DNA from: Chrysogorgia sp. JL179-B06
Taxonomy: Eukaryota; Cnidaria; Anthozoa; Scleralcyonacea; Chrysogorgiidae
Length of the DNA: 64,000 nucleotides
Direction: 5' to 3'
Assembly (NCBI GenBank): GCA_035772405.1
Contig: JAYKKM010000428.1
Span: forward strand, 7,393,501 to 7,457,500
In this document: positions 17,677-29,214 of the stretch, piece after piece
How positions within the stretch are numbered: position 1 is the stretch's first letter
How the letters are laid out: every line of letters starts with the position of its first letter
The notes under the pieces: model-generated
What the model saw: only the letters and a program-made list of their open reading frames with translations
What the model was told of the DNA's origin: nothing
Database searches by the model: none
Position numbers and translations under genes: made by a program

Positions 17677-18737
17677 AGTGACCCTAAACGCGAAAACGTA
17701 CCTTAACGACTTTCCGTTTAAACGGCCAAAAAAACGGACGGCGAACGGATGACAAACGGCTTGTATAAGCGTTCGAACGGTTTCCAAAAACGTTCGAACG
17801 GTAAACGGTTAACAACAGGAGGTCGAACGGTTAACAACTGTTCGAACGGCTAACGAAACCGTTTGAAAGCGCTGTTAATAATTTTAAACGTTTTATCAAA
17901 CCATTCGAACCGAAAACTGTCAAATTTCATAATTTTCCAGCAGCAGAAAAGTCCAGAGAACGCGGGGAAGTTTGGATCATGCTGTATTGCTGTCGCGGTT
18001 GTTCCGGAAGGCAGCTATGGGGATCATGCGAAAAATGTCAATTGCGCGTCAATAATCTTTATGTTTAGTTGAAATCGTTCGAATGATATAAAATTATTTC
18101 TTGTCACATTTTGCTTATAATTTTCAGTGCTTAGTTTTGCGTAAATCTTTGCTTATAAGGCGTTCGAACGCTTTGGGGAAGCCATTCGAACGCCGTTAGA
18201 ACGGTTTCAGTTAGCGCGATTAGGAATTGCGTCCAATGTATTTTAACCGCAATTCGTCAAATGAAGTGAGTCTGTGTTGGCAACAACTCGAACTCTGTGT
18301 TGGCAACAACAAACATAATCTGATAGGCATTACGTTAGAGATGTCTTCCCGTGTTCTCACACCTGTCAAGCCGCACACAGCCTAGTTGGCTTGTACGCCT
18401 ATAACTGAACCATCTGCGCTCGTCATAATCCGGCGTTTACAATTAATGTAAACCCGATTAAACGCTCCCGCTACATGTAATAGCCCTTTGAACGGTTTCA
18501 GTTAAACGCTTTAGCGAACACTGAACGGCATGAAAATGCCGTTTCCCTACCGTTCGGTAAGGCTTTCGAACGCTTTGAGAAGCCGTTTGAACGGTTTGAT
18601 AAAACCGGCGCCTGTTACTAACCGTTCGAACGGCTTCTTAACTCCAAGCGTTCGAACGCTTACCAAACGGTAAGCGCACGGTATTTTCATGCCGTTCGCT
18701 AAAGCGTTAAGGTACGTTTTCGCGTGGAGGGTCACCT
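17677..18737. mobile_element. DNA element with GTGACCCT ends and CGTTCGAACG arrays (copy 1)
   Basis: The ends are inverted (AGTGACCCT ... AGGGTCACCT), with gcgaaaacgtaccttaacg just inside and inverted at the other end. The interior has about eight TTCGAACG-containing palindromes, mostly near the two ends. No transposase; a related element is at 20007-20872. Confidence 0.65.
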
Positions 18738-18949
18738 ATAGTCTATATATAACCACGGAATAAGTCATTAAATAAGGATCACGAGACAATTAAAAGAGAT
18801 AGTATGTATTGTAGCTGAAATGAAGAAATGTCTTTAAATGTTCAATATATATATTTGTTTAGGATAGGTTTGACTTTAAGTTTAAGATTTATATCTATTA
18901 TAGATCGAATAAAATACGAATAAATATATACGATTACGACGTCACTTTC
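18738..18949. other. no gene recognised
   Basis: AT-rich spacer between the GTGACCCT element and the PLE remnant. Confidence 0.35.
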
Positions 18950-19760
18950 ATTTTGGTGAAACTGTACATAATTGTCAAGAAAATTGCAAACTTTACATCT
19001 GCATGATCTTTCCACAACAAAACATTCTCTTGGCTTTTTGTTCTAAATGTTGTATCTTAACTCTTACAAGATTATCTTTAAAATTATTAGGCCGTCTAAA
19101 ACTTATCATAGGGACTTCTGTAAGTACTTTCTTGATGATGCTAGGTGACATATTAAACAAAATCGCTGAAGGATTTATGAAAACCTAAAAGGGCCTGGTG
19201 GAAATCCAAAGTCAACACCATCCTATCAACATAGCATTTTTGAAGGTTTTCTCCTTATTACCCCTTCTAAAGGCTTAAACGATCTAAATGCATCACCAAA
19301 CTAATTTGGTTATCAATAAAATCCCTTTTATAACCTATTTTTATTAGAAATTAAACCCTTGAAATCCTCAATCTGCTGTATCATCTGTTTCACAAAGCCG
19401 CCTTAACCTAAGCATCTGTACTAAAACTGCCAAAATTCAGAGATATGATGCATAACACGTAAATTTAATCATTCATGGTATAAATTCAAAGCCCCTATAA
19501 TATAAAAAGCTTCCCGCTACCATGAGCCATAGCACAAAAACATCATCCAAAAAGCACCACCACACCCACGGCCGATAAATACATATGTTTCAAACATTCT
19601 TCCCATGAATTTTCCATAAAGATATTGCAAAGCAAACTTAGTACCAATTGCTGTTCCTAATTTTTGTCCGTAAACCTGTCATTAAACTCAAAATAGTTAT
19701 TTACTAGTATGAACATTGCGAAAATAAAAAGATACTCCATGGGTACCTTGAGATTTCCTT
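18950..19760 (-). pseudogene. decayed Penelope-like retroelement fragment
   Basis: Reading minus with several frame changes one finds, in order, NNYFEFNDR, LGTAIGTKFA (RT motif B), FLDDVFVLW (RT motif C), LRLRRLCETDD, and PMISFRRPNNFKDNLVRV. All are characteristic of the RT-to-endonuclease linker of PLEs and similar to the PLE-a copies at 53-56 kb. Multiple stops; non-functional. Confidence 0.6.
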
Positions 19761-20006
19761 TGCATGACAAGATGAGCCCGGAGAAAGTGTGTAATTTTGC
19801 GCTTTGTGCATTGTGGGACATGTACCTCAATAATTGAGGTGACTGTCCCACGATGCCTTGCGGTCAACCTCGGAAAACTAGCTATCGACCAGCCTGCGAC
19901 AAGATAATCTTTGAGAAATTTAACTCAGATTGTTATGTTACTCGGTGCTGAAACAGAGGATATATTCAAGTTTTGTATTCAGGCGAACTATTATTGGATT
20001 TAAAAC

Positions 20007-20872
20007 AGTGACCCTCCATGGGAAAACATATCTTTTCGCGAATTGAAAACGCCGTTCAAACGCATTCAACGCCGTTCCGTTCAAACGCATTCGAACGCCG
20101 TTCGAACGCCGTTCGAACGGCGTTCGGTAAGCGTTCGAACGCTGCTAAACGCCGTTCAAACGACTGATTAGAACCGTTCGAACGGCTGAATAGAATGTTC
20201 GAACGCTGCTAAAACCAGTATCATGTGTTTTAATATCGTAATCTAGAAAGGGAAACCGTCTGTCGTAGAATGCCTCCGCATGTGTCGCTGGCTCTCGCGT
20301 TTCTTTCATTTCAATCTTTATTTCATCGGTTCTATACACTCATACATACAGCTGCGTGGTCAACATCACTATGGCAATGCTACACGGTCACACCGGATGT
20401 TTGTTTCTTTGGTTTGCGAACATTTCGAAAAGCGTCTTTGTAAATCGCTATTTTGATCTCCTTAGAAAGCCTATATTTAATTAAAGAAGGATGTGCGTTT
20501 GCCCATAGGTTTGCCGAATTGTGGCAAAAACAATTGTGATCAAGTAAATTAGTTTTAAATAGTCTCAAATTACTGTTGTCAGCGAATATCCGTCTCAGTT
20601 ACGCGAACCCAAATTCGATGATTCTGACGCCTGGCATGAACCGTCGCGAAGAACGCTTACGATATGTTTGACAGTTTGGTTATGTAAATGCTTGTTGATG
20701 AACGTTTAAGAACGCTTGTAGGTACTAGCCAACTTCCAACCGTTCGAGATAGCCGTTCGAACGCCACTCGCTAGCCGTTCGAACGCTATAGCTAGCCGTT
20801 CGAATTTTTCACCATTTCGAACGCCGTTCGAACGGCGTTCGAAATATTATTTTTTGCCATGGAGGGTCACCT
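20007..20872. mobile_element. DNA element with GTGACCCT ends and CGTTCGAACG arrays (copy 2)
   Basis: The inverted ends are AGTGACCCTCCATGG and CCATGGAGGGTCACCT. Dense TTCGAACG motifs (about eleven) lie in two clusters just inside the ends; the middle is unique and has no convincing gene. Confidence 0.65.
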
Positions 20873-21049
20873 ATTAATTTTCTTCTTCCAAAATAGAATT
20901 CCGTTTCAAATAGATCAACATATTTATCGCTTGCTTTATGGGGCGCCAAATGTAAAATAAATGTTTAGGACAAAAATGTGTTGATTCTACCATTATTTAC
21001 CTCATAATACATTATTGGTAAACAATGTTTCTATCTGAGTTAAACAATC

Positions 21050-21340
21050 CATAGATTATTTATAAATAATCTATGGATTGTTTACAAACAATCCCTGGAT
21101 GGTTTAGTGGAAAAGTATTATTTATTAAATAATCCAGGGATTGTTTATAAATAATCTAGGGATGGTTTAGTAAACCATGGATTATTTGCTAAATAATCCC
21201 CGGATTGTTTATAAACAATCTATGGATGGTTTAATAAACCATAGTTTGTCTATTAAACAATCCATGGATTGTTTATAAATAATCCAGGGATGGTTTAATA
21301 AACCATGAATTTTTGTTAAATAATCCAAGGATTATTTGCG
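21050..21340. repeat. array of short palindromes (left arm)
   Basis: About a dozen alternating units of TTTATAAACAATC, (C)ATGGATTG and TTTATAAATAATC form self-complementary blocks with period about 25-35 bp; the mirror array is at 22920-23225. Hairpin-rich, not CRISPR-like because there are no unique spacers. Confidence 0.75.
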
Positions 21341-21998
21341 CGCGCCAAATGTAAAAGAAAGATGGCTGCCCGCCAAATGTAAACAAAATATGGCACACAG
21401 GAAAGAGCCTGAGTACAGCGTCCTGCGTGCCGGGGGGAGAAGTAAACACCAAAAGACGCAAAACTTTGACTGTCCTTTTACTATGAATAATTCATCGGCA
21501 AATAACGTTACGAACGTCCTTCATGAAATCGCACGGCTCATACAGTCCGTGTCGAACAGCCAATGCTCTAACACAGAAAGTAGAGCAGAAAGTCGTCCTT
21601 CCAGACAATAACAAGCCGAGTTGTCAACACGAATGAAATGCATATGACAATCTTATTCGTTAGCTGTGAATATTTCGAGATTTTTCAAGTTGTAAGTTAT
21701 TTCTAATGTCCGTCCTGAGGCACCATTACTTAGTGAACTGGCGCGTACTAACGAATATACACGCTGAAGGCAATGAAACAGACGCTGGCGAATCCAATCT
21801 GCAGCTATCGGGAGCTTAGCCTTGGTAAATAAGTATTACACAGAAAAAACCTCAACTAAATAGCTCACAACTTGTTATTCACAGCTATTAGCTAACGAAT
21901 AAGATTGTCATCATATGCATTGGATTATTATCTTAACTCGTGGCCTTCATTCGTGTTGACAACTCGGCTTGTTATTGTCGATATGGAAGGACGACGTT

Positions 21999-22615
21999 CT
22001 AGTTAGGAATATTAATACCCAGCAAATAGCTTTAAAAAGAGCCATAACAACATAATTTTAAAAAGAAAATTTTTTAATATTAACGTTTCGTTACAGAGTG
22101 ACAAATTAGAATAAATGAAGGAGGCATATATAACTAAACTGTTATTATAAATAGATGTTACAAAGGAAATGACAAAATGTTACAAAAGAAATTAAAAGCG
22201 AGACGACAGAAGAGCAAAGGACGTGTCATCATAGATGACGAAGGAATGAATTAGAAAAGCGTTAAAGGAAAAGATCTAATGTTGGCGTTAAGAGAAGGTT
22301 TAAACTTAGAAATTAATAAACTCTCGCGAAGTAGGACTTCGAATTGCGTGGAGCCTGAGGACAAATAGAAAAGTCATCAAAAGAAACATCATGACCGGCT
22401 GTTGTTTTGTGCGCAAGAATGCTCGATAGAACGGTGTGAGAAAGCTCTTTTCCGGTATAAGGCGAAATACCCATATGTTCAGATACCCTAGTGTGTAAAA
22501 GTCGGCATGTTTCGCCAATATTTACGAGTTTAGTAACGAAACGTTAGTATTAAAAAATTTTCTTTTCACAATTATGTTGTTATGGCTCTTACTGGGCATT
22601 GATATTCCTAACTAG
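21999..22615. mobile_element. nested foldback element
   Basis: The ends CTAGTTAGGAATATTAATAC and its inverse lie inside the larger palindrome, with a second inverted block (aaaattttttaatattaacg type) inside. It contains the GIY-YIG fragment below. Confidence 0.6.
22313..22545 (-). pseudogene. GIY-YIG-like C-terminal fragment of a retroelement
   Basis: A minus-strand frame without its own ATG encodes LVNIGETCRLLHTRVSEHMG, then DVSFDDFSI, ending in TAA at 22313. The pattern resembles the C-terminal GIY-YIG-like region of retroelement polyproteins (xGETCRxLxTRVxEH). Only about 75 codons remain, captured inside a foldback. Confidence 0.45.
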
Positions 22616-23320
22616 CTTACGATTCCCGCCTGTTCCTCCATTGCGACGATTTGGACGACTTTCTGCTCTAATTTATGTGTTAGAGAATTGGCTGTTCGAC
22701 ACGGACTGTGTGAGCCGTGCGATTTCATGAAGGACGTTCGTAACGTTATTTGCCGATGAATTATTCATATTTGATAGTAAAAGGACAGTCAAAGTTATGC
22801 GTCTTTTGGTGTTTACTTCACCCCCCGGCACGCAGGACGCTGTACCCAGGCTCTTTCCTGTGTGCCATATTTTTTTTACATTTGGCGGGCAGCCATCTTT
22901 CTTTTACATTTGGCGCGCGCAAATAATCCTTGGATTATTTAACAAAAATTCATGGTTTATTAAACCATCCCTGGATTATTTATAAACAATCCATGGATTG
23001 TTTAATAGACAAACTATGGTTTATTAAACCATCCATAGATTGTTTATAAACAATCCGGGGATTATTTAGCAAATAATCCATGGTTTACTAAACCATCCCT
23101 AGATTATTTATAAACAATCCCTGGATTATTTAATAAATAATACTTTTCCACTAAACCATCCAGGGATTGTTTGTAAACAATCCATAGATTATTTATAAAT
23201 AATCTATGGATTGTTTAACTCAGATAGAAACATTGTTTACCAAGAATGTATTATATAGGTAAATAATGGTAAAATCAACACATTTTTGTCCTAAACATTT
23301 TTTTTACATTTGGCGCCCCA

Positions 23321-23728
23321 TATTGCTTTGAATAAAAATGTGTTCGCTGACAGCAGTCTTGAGTTCAAGTGATTCTCTGACCGTGTAACCATAGAAACAA
23401 CCTCATTAATCAACCAATCGCAGTAAAGTATCTATGAACACATCCCGTCACACTTTGCGAGCATAAATTACACACTTTGTCCGGGCGCGTCTTCTGGGTA
23501 TATGGCCTTTCTAAGAGCTTCCAAACCCCCGATCACAATGAGGAATGTTGGATAACCCAACAACATCCATAGCACAAAATTTCCTATTTAACAACTATAC
23601 TTAATTACTGTGGGAATAAAATCTACTTTTTAAATAAAAGAAAATTATATTAGGTTTTCAGTAACATTTTCCATTTCCAAATTGAGTTTGAAAGGTGCAA
23701 GATAAACCATTTATACTGTACTACACCA

Positions 23729-23730
<2 letters not shown>
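23321..23730. other. no gene recognised
   Basis: Spacer between the palindrome and the ATT microsatellite; nothing identified. Confidence 0.35.
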
Positions 23731-23772
<42 letters not shown>

Positions 23773-24030
23773 TATTATTATTATTATATTATTATTATTA
23801 TTATTATTAATATTACTACTTTTATTATTATTATTAATACTATTATTATTATTATTATTATATTATTATTATTATTATATTATTATTATTATATTATTAA
23901 TATTACTACTTTTATTATTATTATTAATACTATTATTATTATTATTATTATATTATTATTATTATTATTATATTATTATTATTATTATTATTGTTATTGT
24001 TATTATTTTTATTATTATTATTGTTATAAT
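23731..24030. repeat. (ATT)n microsatellite
   Basis: About 300 bp of interrupted ATT repeats with two internal copies of attaatattactacttttatt. Confidence 0.95.
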
Positions 24031-24419
24031 TATCAGGAATCAGACAGGTGATCATTTCACGCTTGTCAAAAATGTGCGCGTAATCGCCAGTAACACGTGT
24101 CCAACATTTTCAGAATGGCCGTGCGAAATTTTGGAAGATTGGTAACGAATTTGTTGTTTGAAGATTACCTCACTTCTTTCTGGCCCTAAAAAGAAAAAAA
24201 GACTATTAGTGTTTTTCTATAAAAATATTAGATCTAGGGGGATTGAAAGGGGATATCACAGGGATCAATTTGATACCAATATTGCCATGGTTACGCTAGT
24301 TGCTTTGCTTCTGTTTGCCTCGTCTTTCAAGGATTTTTCCGCAAATGGCACTCGTTCGCTCAAACTCATTGCAAATTGAACATGTTTGTCTTGTATTAAT
24401 TGTTTTGAGAAAGCTCTTG

Positions 24420-24510
24420 TCGTGTTTTTTGTTGGTTATTTGTTGGTTATTTTTTGGTTATTTTGTTGGTTATTTTGTATTTTGTTGGTTATTTTGTTGG
24501 ATATTATGTG
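24420..24510 (+). repeat. short TTGGTTATTTTG minisatellite
   Basis: Seven or eight imperfect 8-16-bp units. Confidence 0.8.
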
Positions 24511-24621
24511 GGATCGAATTCCCACGAAGTCATAAAATCTGCCATTTTCGAAGGCATCAAATTACAAGCGCTTCAATGTCAGAGAATATATATTAAATGT
24601 GACTTGCAGCTTGGTTATTTT

Positions 24622-24964
24622 ACATGGTAAACTGTTTGCTACTCAAGCTTTTTAACACAAACTCAGAAAATGTATAGACGGGAATCGATCCCGCAAACCT
24701 TTACGATCTCCGGTTAGACGCTCTAACCATATAAAGACATATCGAGACTGCTGAATTAGCAGTACGTATGTCGCACGTACAAACTAGTACGCAACGTAGC
24801 CTTCGTTCTGCCATCTGAGTTCTGGTAGCTCAACGCATGGTTAGAGCGTCTGACCGGAGATCATGATGGTTGCGAGTTCGATTCCCGTCTGGGGCTCAGA
24901 AACATTTTCTGAGTTTGCGTTAAAAAGCTTGAGTACTGTAGCAAACAGTTTACCATGTCGGAGA
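24622..24964. repeat. pair of tRNA-like SINE copies in inverted orientation
   Basis: The right copy (plus) has box A TGGTAGCTCAACGCATGG and box B GGTTGCGAGTTCGATTCCC. The left copy is inverted (gggaatcgatcccgcaaacc). Outer flanks gtaaactgtttgct / agcaaacagtttac are also inverted, so the unit folds back. The tRNA arms are mutated, so these are SINE heads rather than working tRNA genes. Confidence 0.65.
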
Positions 24965-25008
24965 ATATATGAGGCAGAAGAGGTATAAATTAGCTCGCCG
25001 TTGAACAC

Positions 25009-26280
25009 AGGAATATGAAGGTGCAGGCGACAATTAAGAAACTTAAGAGATTGGATGAAAAGGTAAGAAACAGCGACTTAAAACTATAATAATATTTATG
25101 CAGATTCATCCTTATTCCTCAGAGTATAAAACTCTATAAATGTTCACTTTTTGTGTGTGATTTCACGTTGTTCTTATCGTTCCATGTCTGCGCTGTACTT
25201 TACCCATACTTCAATCCATGCATGCTTTATTTTAACATATAGTCTTGTTGATGTAAATATTTATAATTGTGAAGACAATATATAAATATTTATAATATAA
25301 TAACTACATAACTGGTGAATGAGGTTGAAGAGGTAGAATAGATTAGAGAACAACTGCTAGATGGTATTAGGCAGGGACTGGTAGAACGGAATATGGAAGA
25401 AAGGTTCGGGTTAAGCAAGAAGGCTGTAGTGAGGATGCGATGTGTACCTACTGGATTCGTTAGTTGCAGTCAATCAAGGCAGTGCAGGTGAAAGGGAAAG
25501 CAGCTAGTGTAATACATGGATCGAGGGAGTCTTGAAAATTTAGCACCAGGAACTATTTCATGCGATGGTAGAGACATTGGAGAAAAAATGCAATGAAGAC
25601 ATTATTCACATTGCAATGAAGAATTGCAAAAAATTAAAGGGAAAGGTATTTCTGAAGGCTTATAAAGAAGACCTGGAAAAGTTTGAGAGCTTGAATGATA
25701 ATATGCTAATATCAATTGCAGTTATTATAGTAAAGGGGTTATAATGGACGGTATGGTTAAGTATACATCTGTATGCAAGGCTTTATTCTTCATATAAGCA
25801 AGTATTTAAGAAACGGGCTGTGCGTATAAAGGTTGCTATAGTTGTGCCACAGGCACTCATTTATTAAGTCCATTGAAATTGGCATGTAACATGCAGTAGT
25901 GTCTGCAAAATGCTTTGTGATGGGTTGTTATTGTAACATTGAAGAGCTTGGCTGAGTTTTATCTCAATAGTTATCAATACAAATATTATCATAACTTTTG
26001 ATGAGCCTGACACATTTCATTTTGTTTTAGGTGGTGATGGTGCTCCTTTTGGTAAAGATGACACTGCTTGTTCATGGCCTGTTAGCTTTCTTAACATAGG
26101 GCAAAGTGTATTGTGTAGATATATTATAGTAATAACCATTTTCTCCTTTTTTGTGCACTTCATATTCTGTTGTGTGTAATAAAGGAGAGGCCCCTGTTAA
26201 ATTTGTTATTGCAGAGCTGCCTATAATGATTGCATTTTTAGGTGGAGAGCTAAGTAATATTGCAACTTATTTTTTCATAA
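25009..26280 (+). pseudogene. decayed multi-copy (transposon-like) gene, family uncertain
   Basis: Fragments in shifting frames: a possible first exon from 25016 (MKVQATIKKLKRLDEK, donor GTAAG), a helical stretch near 25570-25740, GGDGAPFGKDD then TACSWPVSFLNIGQ after a TTTTAG acceptor at 26030, and ELP..MIAFLGGELSNIATYF near 26215. The GGDGAPFG...SFLN motif is familiar from repeated invertebrate gene families, but I cannot name the family. Stops interrupt most of it. Confidence 0.3.
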
Positions 26281-26722
26281 TATAAAATATATTTCTAATT
26301 AAAATTATAAAGGCTGGTGTATGGGTGAAGGGGTTAAATGAGATACATGTGTAAGGTATAACTCATTAACCCCCACAACTAACCTATAGCAGTTTTACTT
26401 TGATGAGAAAATTTGTCTAGTATAAGACAGTGAAATTATTAAAGGCTGGTTTTAAGCATAAATAGATTATTAAAAGTACCCTTGTATGTGTTGGGTATGG
26501 TATTCAATAACAGTTTTGCTTGTTTGGCCAACATGGCCAAATACCAAAGTTATTTTTAGTCTGGCTCATATATTACTGTAGATTGATTGTGTTAAAAGCC
26601 CATAAAAATCGGAAGCGATTATCATATCTGACTTATATATAGAATAACAACAGGACAACAGGATCAGCTATGTGTATATACTTTAATTAAAAATAGAAAA
26701 TGGCCATCCATGTTTATATATA
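26281..26722. other. no gene recognised
   Basis: AT-rich spacer between the decayed gene and the first SINE-A copy. Confidence 0.35.
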
Positions 26723-26955
26723 TAGAAAGGATTTATGGTGAAGGAAAATTTCGAGTGTTGGAATACATACATTTTAAGACCAAACCGGGACCAGTTGCGA
26801 AAAATGCAACTTTAAGGCCTTCCGACTGGGAATTGAACCCGCGACCCTGCGATTGCTAGTGCAGTGCTCTGACCACTGTCCTTTCAACATGTACCACAAT
26901 CCTTTCAACATGTAGTTTGATCGAGTGAAATGCCAAATATTACCTTTATATATAT
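26723..26955 (-). repeat. SINE-A copy (tRNA-Ala-like)
   Basis: The minus strand carries the box B-like CGGGTTCAATTCCCAGTC with GCAGGGTCG before it; the 5' part has been rearranged (the box A region is replaced by a duplicated ctttcaacatgt). Same family as copies at 52.9, 57.5 and 59.7-60.4 kb. Confidence 0.75.
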
Positions 26956-27060
26956 AGTCTGATACAAACACAAGAGGGAGTTTGGGAGAATTTGAAAGTT
27001 TATCTGAACCCGAGACGTTGGCAAGGGTTTGCATAATACTTTCAAATTCTCCTAAACTAT

Positions 27061-27062
27061 TC

Positions 27063-27135
<73 letters not shown>
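27061..27135 (+). repeat. (AAT)n microsatellite
   Basis: About 25 uninterrupted units. Confidence 0.97.
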
Positions 27136-27137
<2 letters not shown>

Positions 27138-27437
27138 TCTTTATTTAAACTGTGAAGACCCGTTCAATTTCTGACAAATATTTAAAAACCAAGTTTTTAA
27201 AACTACGGAGAACTTTAATGTTCCTAATTGAATTCGGGAGCAAGTTCCAGTCTCGGGCTGCCGCGAACTTGAACATAGTTTGTCTGCGAGTGAAGTATTT
27301 ACTTGAGGAAGGTCAATCAAACTTTGATCTCGGAGGGTTTTTTCTCTTAACGAACTTTTTAAAAGAAAGTAATCGTTAAAATACGTAGGACAATCAATGT
27401 TATTTACAATTTTAATTTTTAAAGACTAAAATATATC

Positions 27438-27944
27438 TTAGAAAACGGCGTCGACTATGTAGAGTATAAGGAGACCCAGATGATTACGCATTTCTTGTGT
27501 ACAAGTTACTAGTCTGTTGGCGTGTAAGATGATTCTCATTGCTTTATTTGGAATTTTTTCAACACGGTCGGTAAGAACAGATCTACAATCGTGCCATACA
27601 ATTGAACCATAGTCGATAATAGGTAAGATTGTTTGTTTATAAATTCTGAGAAGTATATCCATTGGTAAAAAACCTGAAATGCGATTTAGTAATTTCAATT
27701 TGGGATAAGACCGTTGACATGAGCGATCTACTTGAGGCTTCCAAGATAGTGTGTTGTGCATGCGTAGACCAAAATAGTCAAACGTGTATACTTCTTCAAT
27801 CTTACTGTTGGAAAGATATATTTCCAGATTTTCTGCATTTTTAAGAGCAGGACGCGAACCAATTAACATTATTTTAGTCTTCTTAATGTTGGCAATCATT
27901 CTATTCGACGTTAACCAACATTCAACGTGGAGTACATGCCACAA
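27438..27944 (-). pseudogene. non-LTR retrotransposon RT, C-terminal part
   Basis: WLTSNRMIANIKKTKIMLIGS matches the segment just after the YADD box. YFGLRMHNTLSWKPQV matches the thumb (usual YLGI...LSW), followed by LRIYKQTILPIIDYGSIVWHD. The first residues before WLTSN come from the neighbouring insertion. Continuation upstream is at 28418-28810, with motifs B and C missing. Confidence 0.75.
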
Positions 27945-28405
27945 GTTGAGGAAAATATGGAGCTCGAAACTATCAAGGAAACTGAAAGTTAGATTGTTTG
28001 TTGCAACAGTGGAATCTGTTTTGCTCTATGGAGCAGAAACATGGCCATTCACAAAAACTCTGAAGAAACAGTTGGATGGCTGCTATATACGAGAATGCTC
28101 AGGATGGCACTCAATGTATCCTGGAAAAGTCATATGACGAATGTAGAACTCTACAAGGAATTACCAAAAGTTACATTAAAGGTACAACAGAGAAGGATGC
28201 GTCTCGCCGGACATTGCATCCGACATGGCAACCAACCGAAGGAAGAACGAGTAGAGGAAGAAGAAGTGGATACTTTGCTAGAAGATACTGGGATGGAGAT
28301 AATTCAGGAGCTACAGACGATTATGGAAGACCGAGACGATTGGAGAAAGCGTGTGAAAGCTGTGGGGCGTCCTGACGGACGACCTAGATAGATAGATAGA
28401 TAGAT
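27945..28405 (+). mobile_element. 5'-truncated non-LTR retrotransposon with (TAGA)n tail
   Basis: Plus-strand fragments spread over two frames encode KLKVRLFVATVESVLLYGAE, then LPKVTLKVQQRRMRLAGHC, LLEDTGMEIIQELQTIMEDR and DWRKRVKAVGRPDGRPR before the stop. This is the C-terminal signature of a widespread non-LTR family. The stop is followed at once by TAGATAGATAGATAG, a simple-repeat 3' tail. It sits between two pieces of another RT on the opposite strand. Confidence 0.75.
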
Positions 28406-28417
28406 GTTAAATAAGAA

Positions 28418-28810
28418 TTAATCCATTGTATATATAGTCAACTCGCCAAAACCAAGATCTTTTAACTTGGTTAGAAGAATACCGTGGTCGATAATATCAA
28501 AGGCCTTCCTGAGATCCAGAAAAACGGCAACGACATACTTCTTTTGATCAATCGCAGAATTCCATGAGTCAGTTACTTTTATCAATGCTGCTGTGGTCGA
28601 GCCATATATTGAGTAGGCAAATTGATGAGATTCACCAGAGTCATTCCGAGTAATAAGATGCTCATTCATTTGCGAATTAGCGGTGTTGAAGTGTTTGCAT
28701 ATTGACCAATCACAGCATTCGTAGGTCGCAATACCCGTAACTTCAGAAAGTTGCAGGTTTAAGTCTATTACCAACAGACAAAGCTTGTTCAGCAAACAAC
28801 CGACAACCAT
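28418..28810 (-). pseudogene. non-LTR retrotransposon RT, motif A part
   Basis: QFAYSIYGSTTAALIKVTD is followed by VVAVFLDLRKAFDIIDHGIL, the RT finger and motif A (catalytic Asp in FLDLRKAFD). The N-terminal residues are out of frame or unrelated. It belongs with 27438-27944. Confidence 0.75.
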
Positions 28811-28959
28811 TTAAATTTTGTTTAAGAACAATAATATTAATTCTTATGGGCTTATTTAACCACATCAAAACTTTAATTGCATTAGTATTGATATAAAATA
28901 TAGCCTGTCATGAGATAGGATTGCTAGCTAGCTGCTTTCATAGTAAAATATAACAGGGG
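28811..28959. other. no gene recognised
   Basis: Spacer; nothing identified. Confidence 0.3.
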
Positions 28960-29012
28960 CGTAGGAAGCAGGGGGCAGGGGGGCAGGGGGGCAGGGGGGC
29001 AGGGGGGGGGGG
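28960..29012 (+). repeat. G-rich tract (GGGGGGCA)n
   Basis: Four to five runs of five or more G within about 50 bp; G-quadruplex potential on the plus strand. Confidence 0.85.
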
Positions 29013-29214
29013 TGTGAAATCGACGTATATTAATCGAATAGTATGAATGTATGATATTTCAGACAAGTTGGAAAACAACATCTTCTTATTAATGTTCTGT
29101 TAAACTGTCATATAGAAGTAATTAAAAATAATAATCACAATATCTTTGCATGTTAACCCAAGTGTTTTACTAAACTAAAGTACTAATATCTCTCTAGTTT
29201 ACGCAGCCCTACTC

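Larger units (their letters stand above)
20939..23320. mobile_element. 2.4-kb palindromic element with about 700-bp inverted arms
   Basis: Arms at about 20939-21640 and 22645-23320 are inverted copies starting TGGGGCGCCAAATGTAAA. TA lies on both outer sides, a possible target duplication. The outer part of each arm is an array of alternating AATCCATGGATT-type palindromes. The same 62-aa frame appears in both arms and is a by-product of the inversion. Confidence 0.7.

Noticed and set aside
21273..22985. Identical 62-codon ORFs at 21273-21461 and 22797-22985
   Set aside because: They are the same sequence in the two arms of a palindrome, with no domain.
21050..23225. Regularly spaced palindromes resembling a CRISPR array
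   Set aside because: There are no unique spacers or cas genes, both arms mirror each other, and the context is eukaryotic.
23695..24051. 118-codon ORF of Leu, Ile and Tyr
   Set aside because: Translation of an ATT microsatellite.
24827..24900. Functional tRNA gene
   Set aside because: Boxes A and B are present but the anticodon stem does not pair and the copy is mirrored within a repeat; SINE head more likely.
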